A stretch of 13,729 nucleotides of DNA from Methanomicrobia archaeon (lineage in GTDB: Archaea; Methanobacteriota_B; Thermococci; Methanofastidiosales; B48-G16), in assembly GCA_023133315.1 (NCBI GenBank), contig JAGLWR010000014.1, positions 1 to 13,729 of the forward strand. Reading direction: 5' to 3'. Positions 6,838 to 13,729 of this stretch are shown in pieces. Position 1 is the stretch's first letter. The number at the start of each line of letters is the position of its first letter. The position numbers were made by a program, and so were the translations under genes. The notes beneath the pieces are model-generated. The model saw only the letters and a program-made list of their open reading frames with translations, had not been told where the DNA came from and did no database searches.

Positions 6838-7544
6838 TGTGTGACCCTCATTCTGAGTGCAAATATCACGTATGAGAGCAGTACCTTCAGTGAGATACGG
6901 AATTTAGATGTTCCCGCTTTTCTATTTCTCAGGAGAATTGGTATCTCTGTCATGTTCCTTGTTCGCGCCTTTGCGATCATTTCTACCTGAATCATAAAAT
7001 CATCTCTCTGGAGTGTTATCTGTTTTAAGACATCTGTTCGCACCATCCGGTATCCTGTGGTGATGTCAGAAATGGACACACCGAGAATAATTTTCATGAT
7101 CATGTTTCCCATCTTACTGATAAATCGTCTGGAGAATGGAACATTTTCCATACCTCCTCCACGAACATAACGCGAACCGATAACAATGTCGTACGCACTT
7201 ATGGAGGCGATGAACTCAGGTATGGTATTAGGGTCGTGACTGAGATCACCATCCATGAAGAGTATAGCAGCGTACGTACCTAGTGCAAACGTTATCCCTG
7301 CTTTTAGTGCACCACCCATTCCTCTATTTTCCTCATATGTAACGATATAAATATTGTCAAATCTTACTGCCATTTCCTGCAACTTTGACAACGTTGAATC
7401 AGTGCTTCCGTCATTTACAGTTACAACATCGATGTTTAGATTGTTTTTTCGGATAACTTTTTCAACTTCTTTTACTAAAGGCAAAATGTTATCTTCTTCG
7501 TTGAAAAAGGGAATTATTATACAAAACAAGATATCACCAATCAA
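6834..7544 (-). CDS. GT2 polyprenyl-phosphate sugar synthase (dolichol-phosphate mannose synthase-like)
   Basis: A 236-residue cytosolic GT2 enzyme of the DPM1 type, which moves a hexose from a nucleotide sugar to dolichyl phosphate for use outside the membrane. Motifs seen are CIIIPFFNEEDN (8-19), VNDGSTD (43-49), NRGMGGALKAG (73-83), MDGDLSHDP with the DxD pair D98/D100 (97-105), IGSRYVRGG (122-130), DITTGYRMV (160-168) and RKAGTSKF (208-215). It lacks C-terminal membrane helices, like the single-domain archaeal forms. The start is uncertain: TTG 7544 is used here because an AAGG-like site lies upstream, while TTG 7529 would give a shorter N-terminus still covering the domain. A TATA-like box about 43 bases upstream gives the gene its own promoter. 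Mannose versus glucose cannot be decided. Confidence 0.87.
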   Translation of the reverse strand: MIGDILFCIIIPFFNEEDNILPLVKEVEKVIRKNNLNIDVVTVNDGSTDSTLSKLQEMAVRFDNIYIVTYEENRGMGGALKAGITFALGTYAAILFMDGDLSHDPNTIPEFIASISAYDIVIGSRYVRGGGMENVPFSRRFISKMGNMIMKIILGVSISDITTGYRMVRTDVLKQITLQRDDFMIQVEMIAKARTRNMTEIPILLRNRKAGTSKFRISLKVLLSYVIFALRMRVTQ

Positions 7545-7583
7545 TAGGGTAAAACCTTCATACTCATTCAGAGTAAAACTTCC

Positions 7584-7600
7584 ATTTATATCTTTTTCCC
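7584..7600 (-). promoter_or_regulatory. Probable promoter of the DPM-like/flippase gene pair
   Basis: On the minus strand GGGAAAAAGATATAAAT gives an A-rich BRE followed by TATAAAT (7590-7584). A start about 27 bases on, near 7560, leaves a leader of some 16 bases containing GAAGG before TTG 7544. The box begins at the stop codon of the upstream flavoprotein, so read-through from that gene is also possible. Confidence 0.55.
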
Positions 7601-8892
7601 TATCTCAACTTCTTTGCAGCGATATCACATGCAAGATACATAGGCTCAAACTCCTGAGAGACAGGAGGAGCATAGCAGTATTCTATATTTGCAAGGTTTT
7701 TTACGTTCATTTTATTCAATATGGCCAAGCACATAGCATCCATTCTTCCGACAAGAGCTTTTCCAATAATCTGAGATCCAAGAATTGTTCCTTCTTCATC
7801 AGCGAGTATCTTCACTATTATGTCTTTCCTTTCCATGTATTCAGGTTTCGTCTTTCCTCTATATTTTCCGGTGAGGACTTTTATGCCTTCTTTCTCAGCC
7901 CGTTCAGCGATCAATCCCGTGCTACCTATCTCCAATCCAAACAATTCCGTGATCGATGTATTTAACACAGGACCAAACTTAGCTTCTTTACCCGTTATAT
8001 TCTCTGCTAGAACTTTAGCCTGCCTCACCGCAGTTGTAGCCAGCTGGCTCATTATAGGATTTCCTGTTATAAAATCTGTACATTCGACACAATCTCCACA
8101 GGCATAAACATCTTTAACATTCGTTTCCATCCTTTCATTTACCTTTATACCGTAATTCGTTTCTATTCCTAGTTTTTTGGCAAGATCGGTATTCGCTCTC
8201 ACTCCCGAAGAGATTACAACTAGATCACATTCTATTTCTCTCGTATCCGTTCTGACTTTCTTTCCTATCTCCAAAACCTTTTCATTGAGGTAACTTTTAA
8301 TTCCCTTATTTTCTAAATGTTTTTTAACTATCTCAGCCATATCTTTATCAAGCATTACGGGCAATACTCTGTCAAGCATTTCCACGACAGTTACGTTGAT
8401 ATTGTTTTTTACAAATGCATACGCTGTTTCCAGTCCTACCAATCCAGCACCTATGACAACCGCTTTTTTTATTCTCTTCATTTTTTCATGGATTTTTTTT
8501 GCATCGTCTATATTTTTAAAAACTATAATTTTTTCCGAATCAACACCCTCTATAGGTGGTACAAATGCATAGCTTCCAGTAGCTAAGATCAATTTATCAT
8601 AATACATTTCAGTATTTTCATACATAACTTTTTTATTTTGAAAATCAATATTTTTTACTTTCTTACCCAGGATAAGGCCTATTTTCATTTTTTCATAAAA
8701 TTTTTTATCCAGTGTCTGCAAAGCTTCAAAATTTTTTACGTCTCCAGAAAGTACAAAAGGCATTCCACATGGAGAGTACTCCCTGTAATTTTTTTCATTT
8801 ATAATGAGTATCTCAGAATTCCTGTCTCTTTTTCTTATCTCTATGGCAGCTCTCGTACCGGCTGCTCCTCCGCCTACTATCACGATTTTCAT
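7600..8892 (-). CDS. FAD/NAD(P)-dependent pyridine nucleotide-disulfide oxidoreductase (CoA-disulfide reductase/NADH oxidase type)
   Basis: A 430-residue flavoprotein of the single-cysteine disulfide reductase group (CoA-disulfide reductase, NADH oxidase, polysulfide reductase). An N-terminal FAD-binding VGGGAAG (6-12) is followed by SPCGMPF, with the redox cysteine at residue 42. An NAD(P)-binding VIGAGLVGLE lies near residue 146, and the second FAD motif VYACGDC precedes a C-terminal dimerisation domain ending in YCYAPPVS. Members use NAD(P)H to reduce CoA disulfide, oxygen or sulfur compounds and help keep redox balance in anaerobic archaea; the true substrate cannot be assigned from sequence. 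ATG 8892 has no clear Shine-Dalgarno but has a TATA-like box about 22-26 bases upstream, fitting a leaderless message. A RAM-domain gene lies 38 bases upstream on the same strand. Confidence 0.9.
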   Translation of the reverse strand: MKIVIVGGGAAGTRAAIEIRKRDRNSEILIINEKNYREYSPCGMPFVLSGDVKNFEALQTLDKKFYEKMKIGLILGKKVKNIDFQNKKVMYENTEMYYDKLILATGSYAFVPPIEGVDSEKIIVFKNIDDAKKIHEKMKRIKKAVVIGAGLVGLETAYAFVKNNINVTVVEMLDRVLPVMLDKDMAEIVKKHLENKGIKSYLNEKVLEIGKKVRTDTREIECDLVVISSGVRANTDLAKKLGIETNYGIKVNERMETNVKDVYACGDCVECTDFITGNPIMSQLATTAVRQAKVLAENITGKEAKFGPVLNTSITELFGLEIGSTGLIAERAEKEGIKVLTGKYRGKTKPEYMERKDIIVKILADEEGTILGSQIIGKALVGRMDAMCLAILNKMNVKNLANIEYCYAPPVSQEFEPMYLACDIAAKKLR

Positions 8893-8908
8893 GCTTTCGA
8901 ATCTGTAA

Positions 8909-8925
8909 AGTATTTAATAAACCTA
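8909..8925 (-). promoter_or_regulatory. Probable promoter of the flavoprotein gene
   Basis: The minus strand reads TAGGTTTATTAAATACT in the 38-base gap between the two genes. The TTTATTAAATA core lies about 25 bases before ATG 8892, so a leaderless transcript would start at the gene. The flavoprotein may therefore be expressed apart from the upstream RAM protein. Confidence 0.4.
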
Positions 8926-8930
8926 TCTTA

Positions 8931-9176
8931 TCATAATGCCCCATAAACCAGGCTTGTCACAGTTCTTTTGATCCCTTCTACCTCTCTTATCTTCATTATG
9001 AAGTGATTTATATTTTCTACAGCATCTGAAGTCACTTTTATTACCACGTCAAACTCTCCGTAGGTCATGTATGCTTCCTCTACTTTACATGATAGATAGT
9101 TAAGATCCATCAATTTTTCTTTGATTTCCTTTTCTTTTCCAGGTTCTACTATCATCTGTATAAATGCAATTACCAT
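8931..9176 (-). CDS. Stand-alone Lrp/AsnC ligand-binding (RAM) domain protein
   Basis: An 81-residue protein consisting only of the effector-binding RAM domain of the Lrp/AsnC family, with no DNA-binding helix-turn-helix. The hallmark TYGEFDVVIKV (38-48) and the following helix (ENINHFIMKIREVEGI) and strand (TVTSLVYG) are all present. Stand-alone RAM proteins form oligomers that bind small molecules, often amino acids, and may modulate a full-length Lrp; the ligand is unknown here. ATG 9176 is chosen because GGAG (9188-9185) lies eight bases upstream and the TATA box predicts transcription from about 9190. The upstream in-frame GTG at 9206 would fall outside the message. It is followed after 38 bases by the flavoprotein gene. 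Confidence 0.88.
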   Translation of the reverse strand: MVIAFIQMIVEPGKEKEIKEKLMDLNYLSCKVEEAYMTYGEFDVVIKVTSDAVENINHFIMKIREVEGIKRTVTSLVYGAL

Positions 9177-9211
9177 TGTATCATCTCCTTTTATTTTAGT
9201 TATCACTCCAC

Positions 9212-9237
9212 ATATTTATATTTTATCATTTCGAAAT
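9212..9237 (-). promoter_or_regulatory. Promoter of the RAM-domain gene
   Basis: On the minus strand TTCGAAATGATAAAATATAAATATG shows a CGAAAT BRE-like element and a clear TATA box, ATATAAAT (9221-9214). The predicted start near 9190 leaves about 14 leader bases that include the GGAG ribosome site. The BRE lies in a 10-bp palindrome ATTTCGAAAT (9228-9237). Confidence 0.6.
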
Positions 9238-9248
9238 CTTTGCGCAAT

Positions 9249-9265
9249 CCAAAACTTTAATATAG
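9249..9265 (+). promoter_or_regulatory. Promoter of the 2-phosphoglycerate kinase operon, probably leaderless
   Basis: CCAAAAC (BRE-like) followed by TTTAATATAG (TATA-like, 9256-9265) is centred about 27 bases before ATG 9287. Transcription would start at the initiation codon, and no Shine-Dalgarno is visible there, consistent with leaderless translation. Confidence 0.55.
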
Positions 9266-9286
9266 AGTTTTATCAAATATATAGTG

Positions 9287-10162
9287 ATGTTTACTGTCAG
9301 AACAAAAAAATACAAGCTTCCCTTTTCCAGAGGAATTTTGGCACGATCGCTGACACGAGCCGGAATAGAAATAGTCGAGGCTTACCACATTGCGGAAGAA
9401 ATAGGAGATGTACTCGAGAAGAAAAAAACTGAAGAGATACTTTCAGAGGAACTCATGGAGATTACATACATCTTGTTAAACGATAAGGGATACAAAAAGG
9501 AAGCAAAAAATTATCTTGTCTGGAGGAAATTCAGAGAGCTCGGAAAACCTATAATAGTCTTGATAGGCGGGGGTACGGGGGTAGGAAAATCCGCTATATC
9601 ATCTGATCTCGGATACAGACTAGGTATAAGATCTATTATAGGCACAGATACTGTGAGAGAAGTTATGAAGAAGATAATCTCTAAGGGTCTTCTTCCAACA
9701 CTGCACACATCTTCTTTCAAAGCTTACAGTACAGTAGAATCTCCAAGCCCATATATAAATAAAACAATATACGCCTTTGAGACGCAGGTTAAATATGTAA
9801 GCGTTGGAGTGGAAGCGGTGATCTCGAGAGCTATGCAGGAAGGTTTTAATCTCGTTATCAACGGGATTCATTTAGTCCCTGGATATATAGATATCAAGAA
9901 AGAAAATTCAAAGATATTCCATTTTGTTTTGTACTTAAAAGATAATGAGGAGCATATAAATAGATTTTATGCGAGATCTTATGGGACTAGCAGGAATGCA
10001 GAGTCTTACGTTAAAGAATTTAAAAGAATCCTTGAAATCCAGGAGTTCATAGTAAATAAAGCCAGAGAATACAATGTGCCTCTGATAGAAAACAGTTCTC
10101 TGGAAAAAAGTTTAGATTTTATAATAGATCATATAACAGGAGAGCTTACAAAGGAAGTGTGA
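9287..10162 (+). CDS. pgk2: 2-phosphoglycerate kinase
   Basis: This 291-residue protein matches archaeal 2-phosphoglycerate kinase in length and layout. The known enzyme phosphorylates 2-phosphoglycerate with ATP to 2,3-diphosphoglycerate, the first step to cyclic 2,3-diphosphoglycerate, a thermoprotectant and phosphate store of some methanogens. Residues 1-45 form an ATP-cone-like regulatory domain (KLPFSRGILARSLTRAGIE). The kinase domain carries the P-loop GGGTGVGKS (94-102), then GTDTVREVM (119-127) and INGIHLVPG. ATG 9287 is chosen over the adjacent GTG 9284 because the TATA box predicts a start near 9285-9287 with no leader. It heads a tight operon with a CBS protein and a phosphoesterase. 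The second pathway enzyme, cyclic diphosphoglycerate synthetase, is not in the window, so the pathway is not proven here. Confidence 0.88.
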   Translation: MFTVRTKKYKLPFSRGILARSLTRAGIEIVEAYHIAEEIGDVLEKKKTEEILSEELMEITYILLNDKGYKKEAKNYLVWRKFRELGKPIIVLIGGGTGVGKSAISSDLGYRLGIRSIIGTDTVREVMKKIISKGLLPTLHTSSFKAYSTVESPSPYINKTIYAFETQVKYVSVGVEAVISRAMQEGFNLVINGIHLVPGYIDIKKENSKIFHFVLYLKDNEEHINRFYARSYGTSRNAESYVKEFKRILEIQEFIVNKAREYNVPLIENSSLEKSLDFIIDHITGELTKEV

Positions 10163-10166
10163 TATC

Positions 10167-10586
10167 ATGTTTTTAGACATAGAAAAAGCCAAATCTCCTA
10201 TAAAGCAGTTTATAACACGGGGAATTATTGGTATAGATAAGAATGAAACAATGAAAAACTCATGTAAAAAAATGATAGAGTTTGGAATATCGTCGCTTGC
10301 AGTTTTGGAAAATGGAAATATCGTAGGATTTTTGACTAAGAAAGATGTAATAAAAGGTATAGCTGAGGGACTGTCTGTCGATGTAAAAATAAACAAAATC
10401 ATGAGCAAAAATTTAGTTTTTTGTGAGAGTTCGATGTCTATAGGAGAGGCTTTAGAGATAATGGCCAATTTCCAGGTAAGACACATACTTGTAAGAGAGA
10501 AAGGAGAGTTTATAGGTATCTTTTCATTAAAGGACATTATCGATCTGCAAAAATTCAATCTTGAGACACAGATTTCAAGTGATTAA
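10167..10586 (+). CDS. Two-CBS-domain protein
   Basis: A 139-residue protein made only of a Bateman pair: CBS1 at about residues 10-66 and CBS2 at about 75-130. Each has the usual pattern of a helix, two strands and a terminal Lys-Lys/Leu-Lys-Asp (LTKKDV with D60; FSLKDI with D123); that Asp commonly contacts the ribose of bound AMP, ATP or SAM. It has no catalytic or DNA-binding part, so it is likely a sensor acting on a partner. The start lies four bases after the kinase stop with GTGAT just upstream, and the next gene begins at the base after its own stop. Control of the kinase or the phosphoesterase by adenine nucleotides is a reasonable inference from this tight coupling. Confidence 0.9.
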   Translation: MFLDIEKAKSPIKQFITRGIIGIDKNETMKNSCKKMIEFGISSLAVLENGNIVGFLTKKDVIKGIAEGLSVDVKINKIMSKNLVFCESSMSIGEALEIMANFQVRHILVREKGEFIGIFSLKDIIDLQKFNLETQISSD

Positions 10587-12050
10587 ATGAAAATAGCACA
10601 CATATCAGATACTCATTTTCCTCAGATCATTAAAGAGAGTTTTGATAGAACTATTGAGAAGATAAACAGTTCTGATATTGAGTTCGTGATCCACACAGGC
10701 GATCTCGTAGATAGAGGATATTTACGAGAGTATGAAGAAGCGATTCGAAGTTTTTCCGCATTGAAAAAGCCCATAATATTTGTTCCGGGTAATCACGACG
10801 GAAAGAATGTAGGACTGAAATTATTTGAAAATCTCATAGGTCCTTTAAATGGGGTAAAAGAAGGTAAAGATTACGTGGTAATCTATCTCAACAGTGTTAT
10901 TCCAGATATGAACGAAGGCAGGATCAGTAATTCAAATTTTCTATGGCTTAAAAAGACCTTGAGAAGGTATATAGATAAGGAGATTAAGATAGTCTGTTTT
11001 CATCATCATTTAGTTCCAGTGCCGAACACAGGGAGAGAACGAAATGTATTATTTAATTCTGGAGATGTACTGGACCTTTTACTAAAATATGGGGTGAATT
11101 TAGTTTTAAATGGTCATAAACATTATCCAAACGTCTACAAATTGGAGGATCTGATTATAGTTAACGCAGGCACGATGTGCAGCGTAAAAACAAGGTTGGG
11201 AGATAAGAACAGCTTCAATATAATAGAAATAGACGATAAAATTAAAGTAAAAACGTTAAGATTTGGTGAAATAAGAGAAAAGGAATACGAAAGAAAAAAA
11301 GAGAGGATATATAATGTTAACAGTGAAAAATTATTTAGAATAATTCAGATGGCAGGAACTTTCATAGATGATAGAGATATTTTTAATAAAAAAATGTTTC
11401 TAAATGCTTTTGAAAAAATAAAAACATTAAATCCTGATTTTGTCATCCACTGTGGAGATATAGTCAGTGAAGGCCTGAGAAAGAACTATACACTCGCATC
11501 TAAATATTTCAAAACTCCGATATTTTTTGTTCCCGGACCAAGAGATATTAATTATTTAGGTTATAGTTTATTTCCCAAGCATTTCAATTTCATAGAGACA
11601 CACATAACAAAAAAAATAGCATTCAAATTCCTGAATTCTTCTCAATATGACTCTGAGATAGGTGTAATAGGTAAAGGTGAACTTGATAAGATAAAGCAAT
11701 TCTCTAGAAATCCTTCAGAGTTTAAAGCCATCGTTTTACATCACAATTTACTTCCAATAGAAAATACAAGAGAAAAAGGACTTTTGGAAGATGCAGGTGA
11801 CATGCTCTATGAACTTACAAGATTGAAAATCGATTTAATTCTTACGGGTCATTCTTCTCATCCTTCGGCAAGAAAGATCGAGAATACCTTAGTTGTTAAT
11901 GCCAACTCTCTCTCATGCAAAAGACAGAGAAGTTTATTTGGGAACTCGTTTAATATCATAGACGTTTATAAAGATTTTATTTACGTATCCGAGATACAGA
12001 GTCTCTCAGGGTTTAGGCACGTTCTCGGGATATGGAAGAGAAAAATATAG
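10587..12050 (+). CDS. Tandem-duplicated metallophosphoesterase with degenerate second domain
   Basis: This 487-residue protein has two calcineurin-like phosphoesterase domains, residues 1-235 and about 247-487, clearly derived by internal duplication. Domain 1 has the full two-metal site: DTH (D8, H10), HTGDLVDRG (D39), GNHD (N69, H70), FHHH (139-141) and GHKH (H177, H179). Domain 2 matches it along its length, for example SFNIIEID with SFNIIDVY, but its site is broken: DTH becomes GTF, GNHD becomes GPRD, and GHKH becomes GHSS followed by His. Only D291 and HH 385-386 remain. Domain 1 should hydrolyse phosphate esters or diesters in the cytosol, as no signal peptide is present. The start follows the CBS stop directly. 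The substrate is unknown; 2,3-diphosphoglycerate or its cyclic form is a guess from context. Confidence 0.88.
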   Translation: MKIAHISDTHFPQIIKESFDRTIEKINSSDIEFVIHTGDLVDRGYLREYEEAIRSFSALKKPIIFVPGNHDGKNVGLKLFENLIGPLNGVKEGKDYVVIYLNSVIPDMNEGRISNSNFLWLKKTLRRYIDKEIKIVCFHHHLVPVPNTGRERNVLFNSGDVLDLLLKYGVNLVLNGHKHYPNVYKLEDLIIVNAGTMCSVKTRLGDKNSFNIIEIDDKIKVKTLRFGEIREKEYERKKERIYNVNSEKLFRIIQMAGTFIDDRDIFNKKMFLNAFEKIKTLNPDFVIHCGDIVSEGLRKNYTLASKYFKTPIFFVPGPRDINYLGYSLFPKHFNFIETHITKKIAFKFLNSSQYDSEIGVIGKGELDKIKQFSRNPSEFKAIVLHHNLLPIENTREKGLLEDAGDMLYELTRLKIDLILTGHSSHPSARKIENTLVVNANSLSCKRQRSLFGNSFNIIDVYKDFIYVSEIQSLSGFRHVLGIWKRKI

Positions 12051-12053
12051 CAT

Positions 12054-13729
12054 TCATTTCGCCATTTTCGGTATCTCAACAAAGAATATACTGCCTCCCT
12101 CGGGATTGTTCTCTACCCAGGCTTTACCTCCGTGCAGATCTACTATCTTTTTTACTATCGCCAATCCGAGTCCAGATCCTTTAACGTCCACATCCCCTCT
12201 CTCAAATCTTTCAAATATTGCTTCTTTGAGTTCATCTGGAACTCCCTCCCCCCAATCTTTTATGCTTATTCTCCACTCATCTCCTCTATCTTCTATATCA
12301 ATCTCTATTTTACCATTTTCTGGGGAATATTTTATAGCATTGTCTATTAAATTAAGAAAAACGTCTTCCAATATAGGATTTGCATCTACCGGGTATCTTC
12401 CCTTGGCTTTATAGATAGTTTCTACATTTTTTTCTTTAGATTTTTCTTCTAACTCTTTTAATGTTTCTTTTATGATATCTTCAAGATATTTTTTTTCAAA
12501 CTTCTTCATATACGCTTTCTCCTGCAATTTAGAATAAAATTCTGCGTTTGTGACAAGATCAATCATTTTTTTTATACTTTTTTCCATTTCCCTAACATAT
12601 TCCTTAATTTTTTCATCCTCTCTCATTTTTATTAACTCTGCATATCCTTTTATTACGGTAAGAGGATTTTTCAGGTCATGACTCAGTATGGAGGTAAATA
12701 GTTTTTGAAGTTCAGAAGATTTTTTTATCGTTTCCAGAAGTTTTGCATTTTCTATCGCGATCGCTGCTTGAGATGCCAGAGTTTCAAGTAATCTCTGATC
12801 TTCTTCTGCGAAAGCATTAAGTTCTTTGCTTTCAGCATCTAATACTCCGATAACTTTGTCTCCCACCTTTATGGGTACACATAGCTCTGATCTGGATCCT
12901 TTCAAGCCAAAAATATATCTTTCGTCTTTTCTTACATCCGGAATGTTCAGCGATTCTCTTGTCCTTACAACGTAAGCAGTAATACCTTTCTCACCAAATA
13001 TCGGAATTATAGTATCCATCTTAGGTTCTTTCAAACCTCTGCATTCTTTCAGATATAATTCATCTTTTTCTTCATCTACTAAAAACAGATCAATATTACC
13101 AAAATTTAGAACCTTTTCCGCTGCATCTAATAAAATTTTTGAGATCTTATCCAAGTCCAAACTCAGACTCATCTCTCTTGACAAATCATATATTGCAGAG
13201 AGCTTTTCTTCTGTCTCTTTTTCTTTTGTTATATCTACTAGGACCCCCATTGTTCCAATGAACTTGTCTTCCTCAAACAAAGGAGTTGCAGAAACGATAG
13301 CAGGAACTTTTTCTTTATTTTTCCTGATCAGGAGTGTTTCATAAGAGGATACCCTTCCTCCTTTTCTTGTCTCAGTTTCTCTCTTCATGTGTTCATATTC
13401 AGAAGGATGGACGATATCGCTCCAGTGTTTCCCGATAAGTCCCTTTTGAGAGTAGCCCAGCATTTCCGCCATCCTTAGATTTGCATATACACAATTTCCT
13501 CTTTCATCTTCAACCCAGATTCCTTCGTTTAAAGAGCTTACAATCGTTTCATTGAACTCTTTCAAAGATGAAAGCTCTCTGAAAAGTCTTGCATTCTCAA
13601 TTGCAATTGCTGCTTGAGATGCCAAAATTTGTAGCAATTCTAAATCTTTCTCATTAAAAGCATTGTACCTTTCACTTTCTGCATTTAGAACGCCAATTAC
13701 TTTATTTTTAATTTTTAAAGGCACGCAGA
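12054..13729 (-). CDS. GAF-PAS-GAF sensor histidine kinase, N-terminus outside window
   Basis: A minus-strand gene open to the right window edge, with 558 codons visible. The frame continues upstream of GTG 13724 into GAF sequence (CVPLKIKNKVIGVLNAES), so that codon is not the real start. Numbering from it: end of GAF-A (1-48), PAS (about 58-170, ending MGVLVDITKEKE), GAF-B (about 180-332), then a class I kinase core with SHDLKNPL (His349), NLIDNAIKYSP (N458, N462), DWGEG (490-494), FERFERG and GSGLG (516-520). No receiver or membrane segment is visible, so it is probably cytosolic, sensing small ligands and passing phosphate to an unlinked regulator. The two GAF ends are close copies. Its stop lies three bases from the convergent phosphoesterase stop. 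Confidence 0.92.
   Translation of the reverse strand, partial: CVPLKIKNKVIGVLNAESERYNAFNEKDLELLQILASQAAIAIENARLFRELSSLKEFNETIVSSLNEGIWVEDERGNCVYANLRMAEMLGYSQKGLIGKHWSDIVHPSEYEHMKRETETRKGGRVSSYETLLIRKNKEKVPAIVSATPLFEEDKFIGTMGVLVDITKEKETEEKLSAIYDLSREMSLSLDLDKISKILLDAAEKVLNFGNIDLFLVDEEKDELYLKECRGLKEPKMDTIIPIFGEKGITAYVVRTRESLNIPDVRKDERYIFGLKGSRSELCVPIKVGDKVIGVLDAESKELNAFAEEDQRLLETLASQAAIAIENAKLLETIKKSSELQKLFTSILSHDLKNPLTVIKGYAELIKMREDEKIKEYVREMEKSIKKMIDLVTNAEFYSKLQEKAYMKKFEKKYLEDIIKETLKELEEKSKEKNVETIYKAKGRYPVDANPILEDVFLNLIDNAIKYSPENGKIEIDIEDRGDEWRISIKDWGEGVPDELKEAIFERFERGDVDVKGSGLGLAIVKKIVDLHGGKAWVENNPEGGSIFFVEIPKMAK

Noticed and set aside
1082..7544. The surface module as a mobile island
   Set aside because: No transposase, integrase, tRNA target or flanking direct repeats are visible in the window.
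7354..7965. A 203-codon plus-strand open frame across the DPM-like and flavoprotein genes
   Set aside because: It lies opposite two well-supported genes, crosses their promoter region, and its translation shows no domain or sensible composition.
9177..9206. GTG 9206 as start of the RAM protein
   Set aside because: The TATA box predicts a transcript from about 9190 and a GGAG lies eight bases before ATG 9176; the ten extra residues are not part of the domain.
8894..9237. Recurring TTCGAA motif (8896-8901 and 9230-9235) as a shared operator
   Set aside because: Six bases in two places, at different positions relative to the TATA boxes; one copy is explained by a BRE, so there is too little evidence.
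10112..10558. A 148-codon minus-strand open frame
   Set aside because: It is fully opposite the CBS gene and the end of the kinase gene; its residues mirror those codons and no ribosome site or family motif is seen.

Overview
This window looks archaeal, most likely from a euryarchaeal lineage; the exact group cannot be told from the sequence. The evidence is BRE/TATA promoters instead of -35/-10 boxes, probable leaderless first genes next to Shine-Dalgarno-led internal genes, an archaeosortase-type transpeptidase, an archaeal-type 2-phosphoglycerate kinase with an ATP-cone, and an HTH-PAS sensor of the kind common in methanogen-related archaea. No rRNA, tRNA, CRISPR array or insertion sequence was seen, and no gap longer than about 220 bases lacks a gene.

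Left edge (1-1081): the 5' part of an HTH-PAS sensor/regulator on the minus strand runs off the window. It is separated from the next operon by a 216-base divergent control region that holds a perfect 15-bp inverted repeat overlapping BRE/TATA-like elements.

Surface module (1082-7544): a plus-strand operon encodes a small secreted Cys-rich protein with a C-terminal sorting tail, an exosortase/archaeosortase with Cys-Arg-His/Arg catalytic residues, a membrane processive-type GT2 glycosyltransferase, and an 814-residue GT-C-like PTPS_related membrane protein. The first three genes are linked by ATGA overlaps. Two minus-strand genes, overlapped by ATGA, converge on it: a polyprenyl-phosphate-sugar synthase-like GT2 and a YbhN/AglD-type flippase-like membrane protein. 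Together they look like a dedicated system that makes a surface glycoconjugate and anchors or processes one cognate exported protein. This is the most interesting part of the window and resembles the bacterial exosortase G (XrtG) arrangement.

Metabolic module (7600-12050): a CoA-disulfide reductase/NADH oxidase-type flavoprotein and a stand-alone Lrp/AsnC RAM domain protein lie on the minus strand. Divergent from them is a tight three-gene operon of 2-phosphoglycerate kinase, a two-CBS protein, and a tandemly duplicated metallophosphoesterase whose second copy has lost most of its metal ligands. Cyclic 2,3-diphosphoglycerate metabolism with nucleotide sensing is a plausible theme.

Right edge (12054-13729): a GAF-PAS-GAF-histidine kinase on the minus strand, convergent with the phosphoesterase by a 3-base gap and truncated by the window edge at its N-terminus.
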